A DNA stretch of 64,000 nt from Chlorokybus atmophyticus (Eukaryota > Streptophyta > Chlorokybophyceae > Chlorokybales > Chlorokybaceae), in assembly GCA_009103225.1 (NCBI GenBank), contig RHPI01003491.1:100450-164449 (forward strand), in the 5' to 3' direction. Position 1 is the first letter of the stretch; every line of letters begins with the position of its first letter. Of the stretch, positions 1 to 12,699 are shown piece by piece. Made by a program: the position numbers and the translations under genes. The notes beneath the pieces are model-generated. The model saw only the letters and a program-made list of their open reading frames with translations. It had not been told where the DNA came from and made no database searches.

Positions 1-928
1 CCCTCAAATCTTCTTCCTCCTTATGGCCACTCTGCTGCACTCCGCAAGAGCGAGAAGAACCCCATTCATGGGGCGCGGTGCTTGGCCTTCAATGACATCA
101 CCACCGTCTTCAGGCCTTCGACTGTGGTCATGGAATGTCCGTGGCACCAGCGGGGAACACATATCACAATGCCTTTCTTGCCGTGAGACAGTTTTCTCCA
201 GGCTCAAAGCTATGCTTGAAAAAGGAAACGGCGTCTTTTTACTACAGAAATCAAGCTATCTCAAGAACATACTACTTCATGGGATGTTCAGCATGCGTGG
301 GAGGGAGGCTTGCAGTGGGCCTTGGCTGATGGTAGCAAAGGCGGAGCTGCAATCCTTTACTCCCGCATCCTTCAACCCCTTGTCATTGACTCCGCCATAG
401 CTGTACCTCATCGCTGCTGCTGGCTACGTCTAAGTTGAGACGGAGGGACGCTGCTGCTGGTCAGCGTCTATGCTCCTTCAACAGCACCACAACAACGTGC
501 AACTTTCTTCAACTCCCTTCACACCTCCCTCCCATCGACAGACTGGTGCGTGTTGGGCGGTGATTGAAATTGCGCTAAAAATGCAGAACTTGGTAGATCA
601 CACCATGGCATGCATTGAGGGATGGATCACACCGCCTTCACCACCTTCAAGCAACAACTGCACCTTGAAGATGTCTGGCGCAGTCATCATCCTTCCGAAG
701 TAGCATACACGTGGGACATCAGGCGAAACGGCTGGCTCGCCTAGATAGAATGTACGCCTCTCAATTTCTGCTCTCCTCTTTCAAAGACCCCTCCGTGCTT
801 GTCTCCGAATGGGCCTCGGATCACAAACCCACATATGTCAAGCTGCAATCTGCAAGCCGGTGTGAGAAAGGAAAAGGAATGTGACAGTTCAACGCCTCCC
901 TCATGCACAACGCAGAGTTCGTGTTGTG
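1..928 (+). mobile_element. LINE endonuclease relic (degenerate)
   Basis: Translating across several frameshifts gives the landmarks of a non-LTR retrotransposon endonuclease-exonuclease-phosphatase domain in the right order. These are LWSWNVRG near 120-145, GGAAILYS near 340, LLLVSVYAPSTAP near 450-490, LGGD near 555, an ARLDRMYAS block near 735-765 and SDHKP near 818-835. A post-endonuclease segment follows (QFNASLMHNAEFV, 890-925). No single frame is open, so it is inactive. No reverse transcriptase follows: the homology stops at about 928, directly against an exon of the LRR gene. Ends are approximate, and the 5' end lies outside the window. Confidence 0.75.
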
Positions 929-931
929 CAG

Positions 932-1766
932 AGACATTTCCCACAACAGAATGTTTGGGACGGTACCATCCGAGTGGGGCAGCTTGACTAACTTACAATA
1001 CTTGTGAGTGGATGGTGGTAATGTTTACGGGCCTTGTTGTTTGAGACTGACTCGGTTGTCTCACACACTGCTCAGGAGCAACAGAACATGCTGACAGTTA
1101 CTTGCACGAGCAGGTACCTTTTTACCAACCAGCTTTCCGGACCTTTGCCAAGTTCTTTCAGCAACCTGACCAATCTCAAGGAATTGTGAGTCGCTCCGCC
1201 AACAAGTTGTTGTGGCTGTCTGTGTGATGCATGCGTGCCACCTCAATTCATACGCATCAGTGACTCGTCTTACTGTGCGCATGCTGCGCAGCATTTTATA
1301 TGAGAACTATCAACTGTGCGGTGACTTCCCCACGTTCGGTCCACAATTCGAATACGCCGACAACAGTGGCACAAACATTGGCAACCCATGCCCATTGCCC
1401 CCTTTACCTTCACCTCCGCCACCCCCTCCTTCACCAAGTCCTCCCCCTCCTTCCCCCCCTCCTCTGCCAGTCTGCAGCAGGCCGCCAATGCCAGGACAAT
1501 GGCAGCACGGGAACAGAACCAACCGCACTCTCACCTGCACGCTCACCCTGACTAGAGGCAAAAGCGTCGCCACCCCGGGAGCCTGCTGTCTCAGGTGCCA
1601 GCGCACAGCCTATTGCCTCTTCTGGTCCTTCAACGGGAATGCCAAACACCGTGCCTGCAAACTGTTCGCCTCGGCTGCAAAGCCCCCTGTCTGCCTACCT
1701 TACAGCGGTAACCTGCGCACGGGGTCATCCCGGACCAACTGGGTATCAGGCAAATTGTGCGACTGA
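932..1766 (+). CDS. LRR / proline-rich / Cys-rich (PAN-like) protein, 3' part
   Basis: Proposed exons are 932-1003, 1114-1185 and 1292-1766, with the stop at 1766. The first two exons are each exactly 72 nt. Each encodes one 24-residue plant-type leucine-rich repeat (MFGTVPSEWGSLTNLQYL; NQLSGPLPSSFSNLTNLKE). Both introns are phase 2 and splice inside the conserved Leu codon. The last exon finishes an LRR cap (ENYQLCGDFPTF), continues through a Pro/Ser linker rich in PPPPSP (about 1385-1475), and ends in a Cys-rich module (CCLRCQ...C...W...C.L) that resembles a PAN/apple or WSC-like extracellular domain. The product is probably secreted or a cell-surface protein, as the hydroxyproline-type linker is common in green-algal wall proteins. 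Upstream exons are missing or were displaced by the LINE relic, so this may be a gene fragment. Function is unknown. Confidence 0.7.
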
Positions 1767-1937
1767 AGATTTGGATAGGGCACATATCACACATGTTGCG
1801 TGGGAAAGCTGCTGGTAGTTGACTTTACGTTGTTAGAACGTGCAATGCTTCTCCTTCTCAAATAAGCGCTTACTTGGCGGTGGTACTGCAGTGATAGCTA
1901 GTCACATTTACTCAAAGCTTGGTAGCCCTACCCATGC

Positions 1938-2350
<413 letters not shown>

Positions 2351-5300
2351 GTACAATTTGCAGCATGTTGTACAGAGTCCAGCCTTGATACTGTTAACCT
2401 GTTACATGATACTGTTAACCTGTTACATGCCGTCAACACTGATGGCAGTCACTAGTTTTGGTCGAACGCAGACAGGTGTACTCGTAGCTGCGCAGCTGCA
2501 TACATTGCTGCATCTCCGCCATTGAGAGAAGGACGGCGCTTTCACCAGCGGGTCCTCCTCCGCACGCACCTTGTGCCACCCCGCTGTCGTGCCGCACGAC
2601 AGCGGTGTTGGCATTACAGTTAGCACAGTACTAGCACTTGTAACGTTTTGTGCTTTTGCATTTCCCACACCAGCGAACAACATGCACACATCTCTGAGCC
2701 TTCAACTACACACACGCACACTCACTCACTTACACACGCGGAGCAACAGATCCAGACCAGCAGCGTCTCCCCCCTGCTCAAAAGATTTCGCAGCTGTCTG
2801 TGCAGCAGCGCCGCTGCCTTGCTGTAAAGAGTCTCAGAGTCTCTAGGCTCCACACTCTATACAGGGCGAGATGCATATCTCCAGCAATGAATCAGCAATC
2901 CAGTGTGCGTATTAAGATGCATGGCCATACGTGTAACATGTGACAGCTGAAATTGTCACTCCGAGTGGGAGTGGGAGTGGCATGGGCGTGGGGCGCAATT
3001 GCGTGGTTGGCCGTGCGAGCGAGTGCGCACTCACTCATGCGCATGCATGCTTAACACGCCCGGTACGTCAAGCTGTGTGTCTCAACATCCTGTGTTATTC
3101 ATGCGAATTCGTTATTTTATGCAGACAGTCACCAATGCAACGACGCCGTGACACGTGTGCTAGACACTTAAGTTAGGCGTGCATGCATATATAGTATACA
3201 TGCACGCTGTATTCACTGAAGTCGCTTTCCCCATCAATCCTCTGTAAGCGGACAACAACGGTGCGCATGCATGTGAGATTATACGCGGTTGAATGGCAGA
3301 TACTAGCCATGACGACAACCATGGTTGTCCGGTCCGACCAGACAGCAGAGCCAAAGCCCTCCACCCGCCACAACTCTGTGTGCGCATGTGTGTGCAAATG
3401 CATTTGCATGTGCACGCGTATGTCTGCGCATGTGCGTACACCCCAGCTTTCAAGACACATGCACGGTGCATGCTTGTGTGTGTGCACACACGCATAGCTT
3501 GCTGCACGAGGTAAAGCGCCCTACCACCTTGAAGGCCTGCTCAAGCATTTTTATTTGCGCATGGACCCGTCGACGGTTGCGCCGGGCGCTGTAGCTGTAG
3601 GTGGTTTACTCGTGCAGCATACTTGACACGATCCTCCACACATGGTGCTTGAAGCAATGTATGTGCTCGCTTGCTTGCCTTCCAGGCCTTCCAGGCATTG
3701 AATGTGTGCTGCGAGGCAATTTTGATGCGAGTTTCTACAAGTCATTTTAGCGTACAAACATTTCCTCAACCGCGGGTCGGGGCGGCTTTGATCGACAGGG
3801 GGCCTCCAATCATGCAAACACAGTCTACAAGAATACTTACAATCACTAGTACAAATTATGGTGCCGTATTAGTTTATTTTACTCTTTATAACACATTGTC
3901 ATCGGCTAATACGACGGATGACCTGTTGTGTAACCGGCCACTAATAATGCATGAAACGTATGTCTTACAAACAGTTTCACATTAAGTGCATACAACAACA
4001 AGCCCAACCAATGTGAATGCAATGAAAACTTGCATGGTTGGGCATATGCATTGAGCACATGTAATGCATATGCAATTGACTATGCACGTACCTATGCATA
4101 TGCTTTACGTATATAGCTGTACGTATGATATGCAGTGTCTATGACACTTTGAGGGTCTCAAGCTATGTGTGAGACTATTGGGTCAACGGTCTCACGCGTA
4201 TAACGCCGTTCCATGTACTGACATGTTGCCACAATGCATGAATACTGCAATTGTTTGATTGAGAGCATTAGTATTTTGTTAAATTTTATAGCAGTATATC
4301 AAGCTATGCCATATTTATATAATATATCGATATATGCCAACACAATGTATACCGACCCCATCATCATTACAACCGCATAACGTAAGGTGGTGCAATCCGC
4401 TCCTTAGCGTTGACAAAATAAATGTAAATATAGTAAAACTTAGTATACATACCACTCATTCATTCAATGAATCGAATGTATACTATATATTTTGGATTGA
4501 AAAATGCTTTACTAGTAATTGCTATAATTATTGCAAGCTTCGAAATAAATGCAATACACACAGTGCTATTGGAATTAGCAACATGTGTGCAAACTTTCAT
4601 TGTAACGCTAAGAGTGCATATTTGAGTACAATTGGTTGCCGTGCTGGCTGAAAACCGTATTCAAACATGCACCGTGACAGTGAACTTCAAGTGATATGCT
4701 ACATTGATTACACAAGTTAAGCTTTCCACAATCACACCGTCTTTGAAGAAAATTTTTCATTGTGTGTTAATTTTAAAAAGTTGTTGCTAACCTAATTGCA
4801 ATATGTATGCTTTGTAAAATATACCAATTTGTTTGTGGGTATACAACTCTGATTAGCAATGTGCCATAGTATTGTCAGATATTTGCGCCATAAAACAAAG
4901 AATGAGCTTGTAAATGGTTATGACATGCGTTTGTCCGCACGCACACATGCTATTGCAAGGCCTTGTTTTCGATATGCTACAATTATTATGTGCTATTTAC
5001 ATTGTCGTATTAACAATGTGTCTTCAAAATCAAAACCATATATGCCCCAAACCTGTTAATAAATCTTCATGAGCATAAACTTCTTGAGCAACCACGTCTT
5101 ATCATGGTGCATACCTTGCATAGATACTGTGTGGACTACGCGTATAAGATGGTTGTCCTCATCAAAGTAAAGCACAACAACAAGTTTGGAGAAAAGTGCA
5201 AGTTGAGTTGTTAAATTCATACTCGCAACTAAAAATAAGCGATACTTTCTCTCAATTTTACCTCACAACCGCAAATGCAATGCACTTTTGTGTGGAGATG

Positions 5301-6859
5301 CCTTGTTGTGTGGGTACGCTAGGCACACTGTAATCCACCCGTAATACACTTGTCATAATATAATACAATACGTGTGCGCTGTTCCCGTGTGGCTGTGAAG
5401 AGGGTGACGCATATGTGCCTTGTGTTCACACGGCGCTAGGCCTATGGGCAACTTGCTTGATGGCGTACCACATGTACGTGTCACAGTGTTTATGCGCATA
5501 CTGTAATGACACATCCGCAATACACGCAGGTTTATCACAATTTTTATTATGCACATTGTTTGCAGCTGTCATTGGGCTGATGTACATTGGTCTACACCAT
5601 GGCACAGCTCACAACGCAATACCAACATGTGTAGGATATAAGCATTTCTGTGATCGTGGCTCGCAATTGCACGACAAACATGACACATGCATAACATGCG
5701 CATGCATTGATACTTGAAGCTTTGGATTGGCAAGCAAATTGTTTAATAACCACCGGTGTAATGCCGGTTAGTGTGGAATAGGCTAAGATGGGCTTATGAA
5801 AGTATTCATAAGCAATACACAACCTCTTATGGTAGCGACTTTTGCTACCATGGCCTAGTCGGCTAAGCCCCGCGTTACAACCGGGCTATATACAAGATAT
5901 GTAGCAACCCATATACAAGCTAGGTGGCTATCTTCATTATTGCCCATACCACATTTGTTAATCCGCATGCGTTATTGCACACCCGCACAAAAAGCGCCAC
6001 AATCATTTAGCATTCACGCTCAAGTTGTGGCAGCATTGGATAGACGATTGACTCCCCTTTCTCTCTATCTTGCCCACTTCAATCGCCACCCTTCTTTTCC
6101 TCCTTTGCCCACTTCAATCGCTGCGCCCTTGCTTTAGTGCTTGCAAGGCCGCAGTGTCTACATTGGCAGTGCGCAACTGCGCGCACTGCCAACTCGACCA
6201 GCTAAGGACTGGTGACGGCTCAGTGCCGCATGTTGTGCAGTAGGTAATGGCTTTTGTTTCGAGACGGGGCTTGTGCGTGCACGTGTCGCTACGGTTGTCA
6301 TGCCATGAGCACTCGACACCTGCAGCATTGTACTGATTAGGGTGTTGAGAAATACAAATAGTCGTGCGCACACGCAACAGCAAGGGCTACTCTTTACAAG
6401 TAGAGGATGCTCTGTACATCACACTCGCCATCGACTAAATATTTGTACACTTATGCAAGACGAGGGGGGCTGTGCCACTGCCAGTCCGTGGCGCTCTTGT
6501 GACCAGGGAACGAACCATCATGCCAACAGATGGCAGGACGCAGGGTAGCAATGCAACCTTGGAACATCGCCTCTGTCCACACCACAGGCAGAGATTCCAC
6601 GGGAAGACGTTATACCGGTCGCGACATGTGTATGAACAAATTAATGGGAATGGACAATAGGGAAGGGCACCTTTGGGGTAGGACACCATCGCCGTTCCGC
6701 ACCCTCCAACCAAAGCAAAGGAGGCTCTATGAGTCCACGGGGAACGCACCTACTAGAGTCCTTCCTACACGCTGTGTTAGTCACTAGACATCGACACTTT
6801 ATATCACAAATCCCATACACTTACCACTTTAAGTACATGTTTTGCTGGCGCGATGGCCA
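2351..6859. other. No gene recognised
   Basis: Only short unconvincing ORFs are present. From about 3830 to 5950 the sequence is AT-rich with many short TATA/ATAT stretches. Around 3360-3490 there is alternating purine-pyrimidine (CA/TG/CG) sequence like that in many introns of this window. A cluster of hairpins at 5748-5851 is listed separately. Confidence 0.6.
5748..5851. repeat. Cluster of short perfect inverted repeats
   Basis: Two perfect hairpins lie close together. One is GCTTATGAA-AGTA-TTCATAAGC (5792-5813, 9-bp stem). The other is ATGGTAGC with a 7-nt loop and its complement GCTACCAT (5829-5851, 8-bp stem). A looser CCGG-based hairpin precedes them at 5748-5769. No ORF or transposase is nearby. 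It could be part of a MITE-like element or simply structured intergenic DNA. Confidence 0.5.
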
Positions 6860-7235
6860 TGTTGAAGGTATTCCTACATCCGGTTAGCTTGGCCTCTGCA
6901 TAAGAATACACGGAGAGGACCTCGATGACTCCTGACTGAGTCCGAGCAGACTGCAGAGCAAGGGCGTACAAGAACCGTTGAATCTTGATGGATACGGAGC
7001 CAAATGACATGTGGCGTAGCTTGTTGGATAGATCTTGCGGTTGGTGACGTGGTGCAACGTATAGCACGGGAGTTGATTGAGTGGATCGTACGGTATATCT
7101 TGTAGGCCAACAGTGTGTTTATCTAGTGTAGAATCTGTGTATAAGACCCCTGTGGACTTGTGTCCTTACTACAAGCTGTGGTGTTGTGATGTAGCGTGTC
7201 ACCTATGTGTATGTGCTTGTCACGTGTATATGTCA
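6860..7235 (+). mobile_element. Ty1/copia element, 5' LTR
   Basis: The segment starts TGTTGAAGGTATTCC and is a diverged copy of 9297-9664, with the same order of landmarks throughout: AGGACCTCGATGACTCC, GGCGTAGCTT, TTGTGATGTAGC, and an end at TATGTCA. Substitutions and small indels between the two LTRs show an old insertion. LTR ends were set from the shared alignment and TG...CA termini. I found no convincing target-site duplication. Confidence 0.8.
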
Positions 7236-7511
7236 ACAGGTTATGGGCCCACACATGCATGTGTAGGTTAAAGTGTGTTGCAATTGTGTGTATAGCCGTG
7301 GTTGCTTCGGGACGACTCTGAAGAATTCAAAGATTGAAGGTTGAAAACTGCGAAGATTGATGGTTAAATACTATTTAGTAGTACTGAAGATTATGAAGAT
7401 TGGTGAGAAAGTTAAAAGCTTGGCAAAAGGCAAAGAAGGCGACTTGGAACTTTTGAAGCTGTCGAAAGTTGCAAGTTTTGAGAGGCTAAAGGCAACTTGA
7501 AGAATTGAGGC

Positions 7512-8774
7512 ATGGACAATTTAAAGATCACATTTAAGCCACTCGAAGTTGACAACTATAGCACGTGGAGTATGAAGATGGAGTTGCTACTAATTTACAA
7601 AGATTTGTAGAAGTAATTTCAAAATACGTCAAGACAAGGTGCCTACCAGAGAAGGAAGTGTCTGGGCGACACAAGGAAGGAAGGCATTAGCCTTGATAGG
7701 CTTGAAAGTTGCGAAGCATCTGCTGGTGATGGTGAAAGAATGCAGCACCGCGAAGAAGCTGTGGTTGAAGTTAAAGAGCCACTTCAAGTCGTGCATGGCC
7801 AGAAGGCTACAGCTAAGATCAGAACTCAACTCGTTGCAAATGTTTAGCTGGGAGCCAATTAACAAGTTTGTAGCGCGGGTGAAAGCGTTATTGAAAGACT
7901 TGTTGGGTGTTGGCCATGAGCTCAAGGAAGTTGAGGTGGTGTGGGCTGTGCTCTCAAGCTTGCCCACCGAGTACAGAGTGGTCGTCACTATATTGGAGTC
8001 GACAATGGAAGAGTTGTCGCTGGACGGGGTGACATCGAGGCTTGAAGAACGACGCTTGAAGAAGGATGAAGAACTTGAGATTGGAGCATCGCCCGGAGGT
8101 GTGGCGTTTGCGACTTCAAAGGGTTTGGAAAAAGGGCGCCCAAGGCAGCAACAGAGAGTGTTGGCACTGCAGGGAGCATGGCCAGTTCAAGTACAAGTGT
8201 CCCAAGTTGAAGAGGGCAAAGACTGGTGGTGAGGTGAAAGCAATGGCGTTGCACGCATCAGAAGAAGAAGCAAATTATGTTGGGTGGGTGTTGGACTCGA
8301 GAGCTACAAGGCATCTCACAAATGACAGAAGCAAGCTTAGCAACTATACTCCTCTAACGAAGCCAGTGACGGTGGACTTTAGCACCAGGGAGATGTGCAT
8401 CTCCGATGCAAGGTTGGGAGTGAAGTGACGAAAGTTGTGCTCAAGGATGTACTGCATGTGCAAATTTGTTCTCGGTGCATATGGCCACGAGGGTTGGCGC
8501 AAGTGCGATGTTTGACATGAACAAGGCGAGGATTGTACTTAAAGGTGTCACACAGCTGGTCGGCATCAACAAGGGTGGACGCTACTACGTAGAGGAGGAC
8601 GGGGCACAGAAGATGGTTGCTGCTATGGCAAGAGTGGTTGAGAAGACATTTAAGACACCACATTGTCCAAGCAACAAAAAGGCACGAAAGGTTGTTGTGA
8701 CGGAAGCTCAGAGCTCGTGGGAGCTGCAAGAAGCTACGAGCAAGTGCTTGAAAGTAAAATGCCGAAGGTGGTGA
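7512..8774 (+). pseudogene. Copia gag / protease / pre-integrase remnant
   Basis: Gag starts at the ATG at 7512 (MDNLKITFKPLEVDNYSTW), is interrupted by a stop near 7609, and continues in another frame at 7639-8232 with a copia-type gag (UBN2-like) domain. A zinc knuckle follows near 8155 (CWHCREHGQFKYKC), whose expected His is replaced (GQF for GHF). The aspartic-protease signature near 8290 reads WVLDSRATRHLT, with Arg in place of the usual Gly of DSGAT. A GAG-pre-integrase-like stretch follows (8466-8774; ATRVGASAMFDMNKARIVLK). Integrase, RT and RNase H are absent before the 3' LTR at 9297. The element is therefore an internally deleted, frameshifted, non-autonomous copy. Confidence 0.8.
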
Positions 8775-9296
8775 AGAACGAAGTCAAAGCTATTACTGAA
8801 GACAAACGCTCTGTCAAAGGAAGACAGGTGCGGTAAGTAAAGGGCGGAAATGCGCATGTGCAGCAAGTACATGTGACAAAGAGCAAGCTGGAGCTTAAGC
8901 TTGCGGCCGACCCCTGTCCTATCCTACTTAAACATGCGACAAAAGTAATCTTGAGGTATGAAGCTTTAGGGACAATGTAACTACGCTTGGGATTCCGTAC
9001 CAATTATGTGCTAGGATAAGAGGAGTTTGTATCTAAGCTCCCTTCTTAATTGATGAGTAGTAGAAGCGAACTGACGGAAAAAGGCCGATGATAACAAGGA
9101 CTTCAAGATGAACAGGTTTCAAGTGTTGATGGGAAGCATGGAGGTGTTGGATCACGAAGAGCTTAAAGGCCGGGCTTTAATGGTCGCGCACGAGAAGAAG
9201 AAGGTCGTCAAGAAGAGAAGCAAGGAGCGCGTGGGAGTTCACCATGCGTGAGTGATGCAGGAGCAAGCGGTAAAGGTCAAGCTGCCCGCGTGGGAG

Positions 9297-9664
9297 TGTT
9301 AAAGGTATTCCTACATCCGGTCAGCTTGGCCTTTGCATATAAACACACGAAGAGGACCTCGATGACTCCGGACTGAGTCCGAGCAGAGCAAGGGCTTAAA
9401 ATAAACCGTTGGATCTTGGTGGATAGGGAGCCGAATGACACGTGGCGTAGCTTATTGTATAGATCTTGCGGTTAGCTACGGGGTGCAACTTATAGCACAG
9501 GATTCGATTGAGTAGAATGTACGGTGTTGCTTGTAGACCAGCAGTGTGTTTGTTTGGTGCAGATTGTAGCGTGTATAAGACCCCGCAGACTTGTGCAATT
9601 CAAGCGTAGTGTTGTGATGTAGCATGTCACCCATGTGTATATGCTTGTCAATGTGTGTATGTCA
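9297..9664 (+). mobile_element. Ty1/copia element, 3' LTR
   Basis: The partner of the LTR at 6860-7235; it begins TGTTAAAGGTATTCC and ends at TATGTCA. The short purine-rich GTGGGAG just before 9297 may be the remains of the polypurine tract. The whole element spans about 2.8 kb. Confidence 0.8.
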
Positions 9665-9804
9665 TTAAAGCTATTGGCACGGCGCTCCGAAGCACTGCAC
9701 AAGGTAGAAGAGGCATGGACAAAGGGAGTGCACGTCCTAACACCTGCAGAGAGAGCTGAGGGGGTGTCGTTGCCATAGCTGCCTATCTATGCAGGGGTGA
9801 TTCG

Positions 9805-12680
9805 CTGAAATGTACCGGAGAAAGACGGAGTAAAAAAGAAGTGTGATGATCTTTTACAAGCTGGATTGATTGAGGAGTTGATCTCCACCTATGCGTTTAC
9901 TGTAGTCATGCCCATGAGAAAAAGACTCTGAGGGTAACTGGACACAGATGCGCATGTGTGTGGAGAGCACACCTGCGAATGCAACCACTCAGACGAACAG
10001 GTATCCGATGACTACTGCGGAAGACATTTTTAAAAACGTCGCTGACGCGAAGGTCTTTACCATCATCAACTTGCGTGCTGGCTTCCACCAGATAAACATG
10101 AAATGGCAGGCCAGACACAAGACTGCAATCTAGGGTAACCGCACTCTATATCAAAGGTAATGCTATTTGGCATGAAGAAGGCGCCAGCAGTTTAAGAGAG
10201 TGATGGACCGGGTCCCGAGGGGACTCTCCTTCACGCGTTTATACAATGATGATGTTCTGGTCTTCTCAGCGACAATGTGGAGGATCACATGAAGTATCTC
10301 GATGTAATATTTAAAGGGATTCAGGCTGCAAGAATAACTTGTCACTCTGAGAAGTACAGGTTTGCAACCGCCACTATGCAATATTTTGGGGCACGAGATT
10401 GTGCCTAGCAGAGTACAAGTGCAGAAAGCCAAGGTGGATGCCATTGGCCAAGTACCAGTCCCGACTAACATCCGCGGAGCATTCTTAGGGCTGGCAAACT
10501 ACTATCGTTTTCGCTTGTGAAAGCCTTTAGCAAGTTTACCAGACCCTTGAATGACCTGTTAAAGAAAGAAAACCATTGGCAATGGAGTAAATGTTGCCAG
10601 CAGGTATGTAAGCAGATCAAGGAGAAGCTTAGTGAAGCCCCATTGATAAGAAGACCTCACTACAACAAGGAGTTCATCCTCCATACGAATTGGAGCAAGT
10701 TGGGCATCGGTGCTGTGCTATGTTAGAAAGATAACTATGGAGCAAAATATGTGGTTGCATGTGCCAGCAGAAGGAACAACGAAGCTGAAGGCAACTACAG
10801 CTCCTGTGCAGGGAAATGTTTGGCAGCAGTATGGGCAGTTGTACAATTTAGGCCCTTCCTCTTTAAAAAGTGCTTCACGCTGTTGAGTGACCATCAGCGT
10901 TTGAAGTGGATGCTTACCAACAACCACTTGACAGGGAAGCATGCTCGCTGTGCGTTGCTCCTACAAGAATATGACTTCATCATCAAGCACAAGGCAGGGT
11001 TGGCCAATATGGACACAGATGGACCAAACAAAAACCCTGTTGCCAACACCAGGGAGGAGAGTGAGGCTCGGCATAATGATGGGCTAGATACCCATGTTGA
11101 TACGGATGTGGCAGCACTACTAATCATTGCAGGGTGCGCAATGACTAAGTATGAACAAGTGGTGAACACCCTCATTAACAGTGAAGAGGTGATCTGTTGT
11201 GCAGTAGAGGCTGAGGGGGTCACCCCCGCAAAAAGGACGATAACGTCAAGGATGTCATTTAGCTGGACCGAGACGCCCTGATGTACGCCATGAGAACCGG
11301 AGCCTACCCAACAGCTGCATGTTCGCTGAGCAAGGACCGCGTGTGACGCCATTTTTAGAGCTCCAGTTGGAGAGAAGGCAAGGTTTACAGGACAAGAAGG
11401 ATTGTGCCACCACTGTCAAATGAAGAAGAGATTGTGCGCAAGCTGCACCATCAACTGAAACATGTTTGGGTCAATCGCGCTGGCACTAGTGACCACGACG
11501 TATTGGTGGGCAGGAGTGGCAGCAATGGTTGCCGTAGTGCAACAATGTGTGGAGTGTGACAAGGTAAAGGCTAGCTTCAACACAAAGCCTCCACAGCTTC
11601 ACCCACCCCCCATCTAAGAATTGTTTATCGTTGGGGTTAGCACCTGGCAGGGGACCTACCTGTTAGTAAAAGAGGTTATTAGATCACTATAATGATGACC
11701 GAGCATTTTAGCAAGTGGGTGGAACTAACCCCCACTTGTAATGAAAGACAGCAACACTATCACGGAGGCCTTCCTCATCCAAGTGTTGAGCCGATATGGA
11801 GGGTGTGCAAAAGTGTTAACAAATCAAGGCATGGAGTTTCGGGGTAGGTTCGATGACTTGCTGCACGACTGCTTCATTGATCATTGCCGCACGCACCGCA
11901 ACCATCCCCAAGCGGATGGGATCATCGAGAGGATGGTGCAAATTGTGAACCAAAAATTGCGTAAATTTTGCCGCAGCCACAACAAAAGCGACTGGGATCT
12001 TTGGTTGCCATGAATTATGGGATATAGGTTCAGCCAACAGGCCTTGAGGGCATACAGCTCGTATTGTCGACTATATGGCCGCCATTCACAGCTGCCAGCT
12101 TTTATATACATATAAGCTAGCAGAGGCAGTTGTAATTTCCCAAGATGAGCAGAGCTTTGTTGAAAAGCTCACTGCCAGGGCAGCGTTGTGCAAATGCGTC
12201 ATGCCGATTGCAATGGACAACCTGGTCATTGCACAGCATAGAGATACTCAGCTTTACGCTCGAGTGCGCAGTGGGTTCTACAAACCCCGCATGCAGAAGT
12301 TTGAGGCAGGAGAGGTTATGTTTATGTTCACTGAAAAATAACGGATACGCTGGACACCACTGCTAGCAATATAATACTTAGAGTCAAGAAAGTGCGCAAC
12401 AATGGCGTACTTCTACTCGAGGGCAGGTGATGGCAGGACAGGTACAGAATGCATGAAAAATTGTGCCCTCCATCATCTACCCAACATTGATGGTGCCATG
12501 GACCTCAAGGCGGCTGTTGTTGACGCCAGTTGTTGATGTGAAGGCTGCGCACGCGCTGACGGAGAAGCCAGCATGCTGCTGTGTGACAGATGCGTAGCCG
12601 GTTGACACATATGGTGCCTGTTGCCACCATTAAACAAGGTTCTCAAGGGAGATTGGATGTGTGAGGCCTGCTAGATGCAG
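9805..12680 (+). pseudogene. Decayed Ty3/gypsy pol (RT-RNase H-integrase-PHD)
   Basis: Pieces in several frames align in order with the much better preserved pol at 34835-40645. RT is seen at LLQAGLIEELIS (near 9855), the catalytic box as YNDD at 10242-10253 instead of YIDD, and LGLANYYR near 10490. RNase H is at 10517-11050 (FILHTNWSKLGIGAVLC). The integrase zinc region ends in QQCVECDKVKASF near 11560, and the DDE core follows at 11741-12013 (LTNQGMEFRG; ADGIIERMVQ). A degenerate PHD finger closes it near 12538-12674 (CEGCARADG...MLLCDRC). Many frameshifts and stops make it non-functional. No gag, protease or methyltransferase part is recognisable, so it is 5'-truncated. It abuts the copia 3' LTR. 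Confidence 0.85.
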
Positions 12681-12699
12681 TTGGCCCACTCGGGAGAGT

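Noticed and set aside
3160-3514. Cys/His-rich frames on both strands near 3.2-3.5 kb
   Set aside because: Arise from alternating CA/TG/GC repeats, which translate to Cys-Val-His-Thr in every frame.
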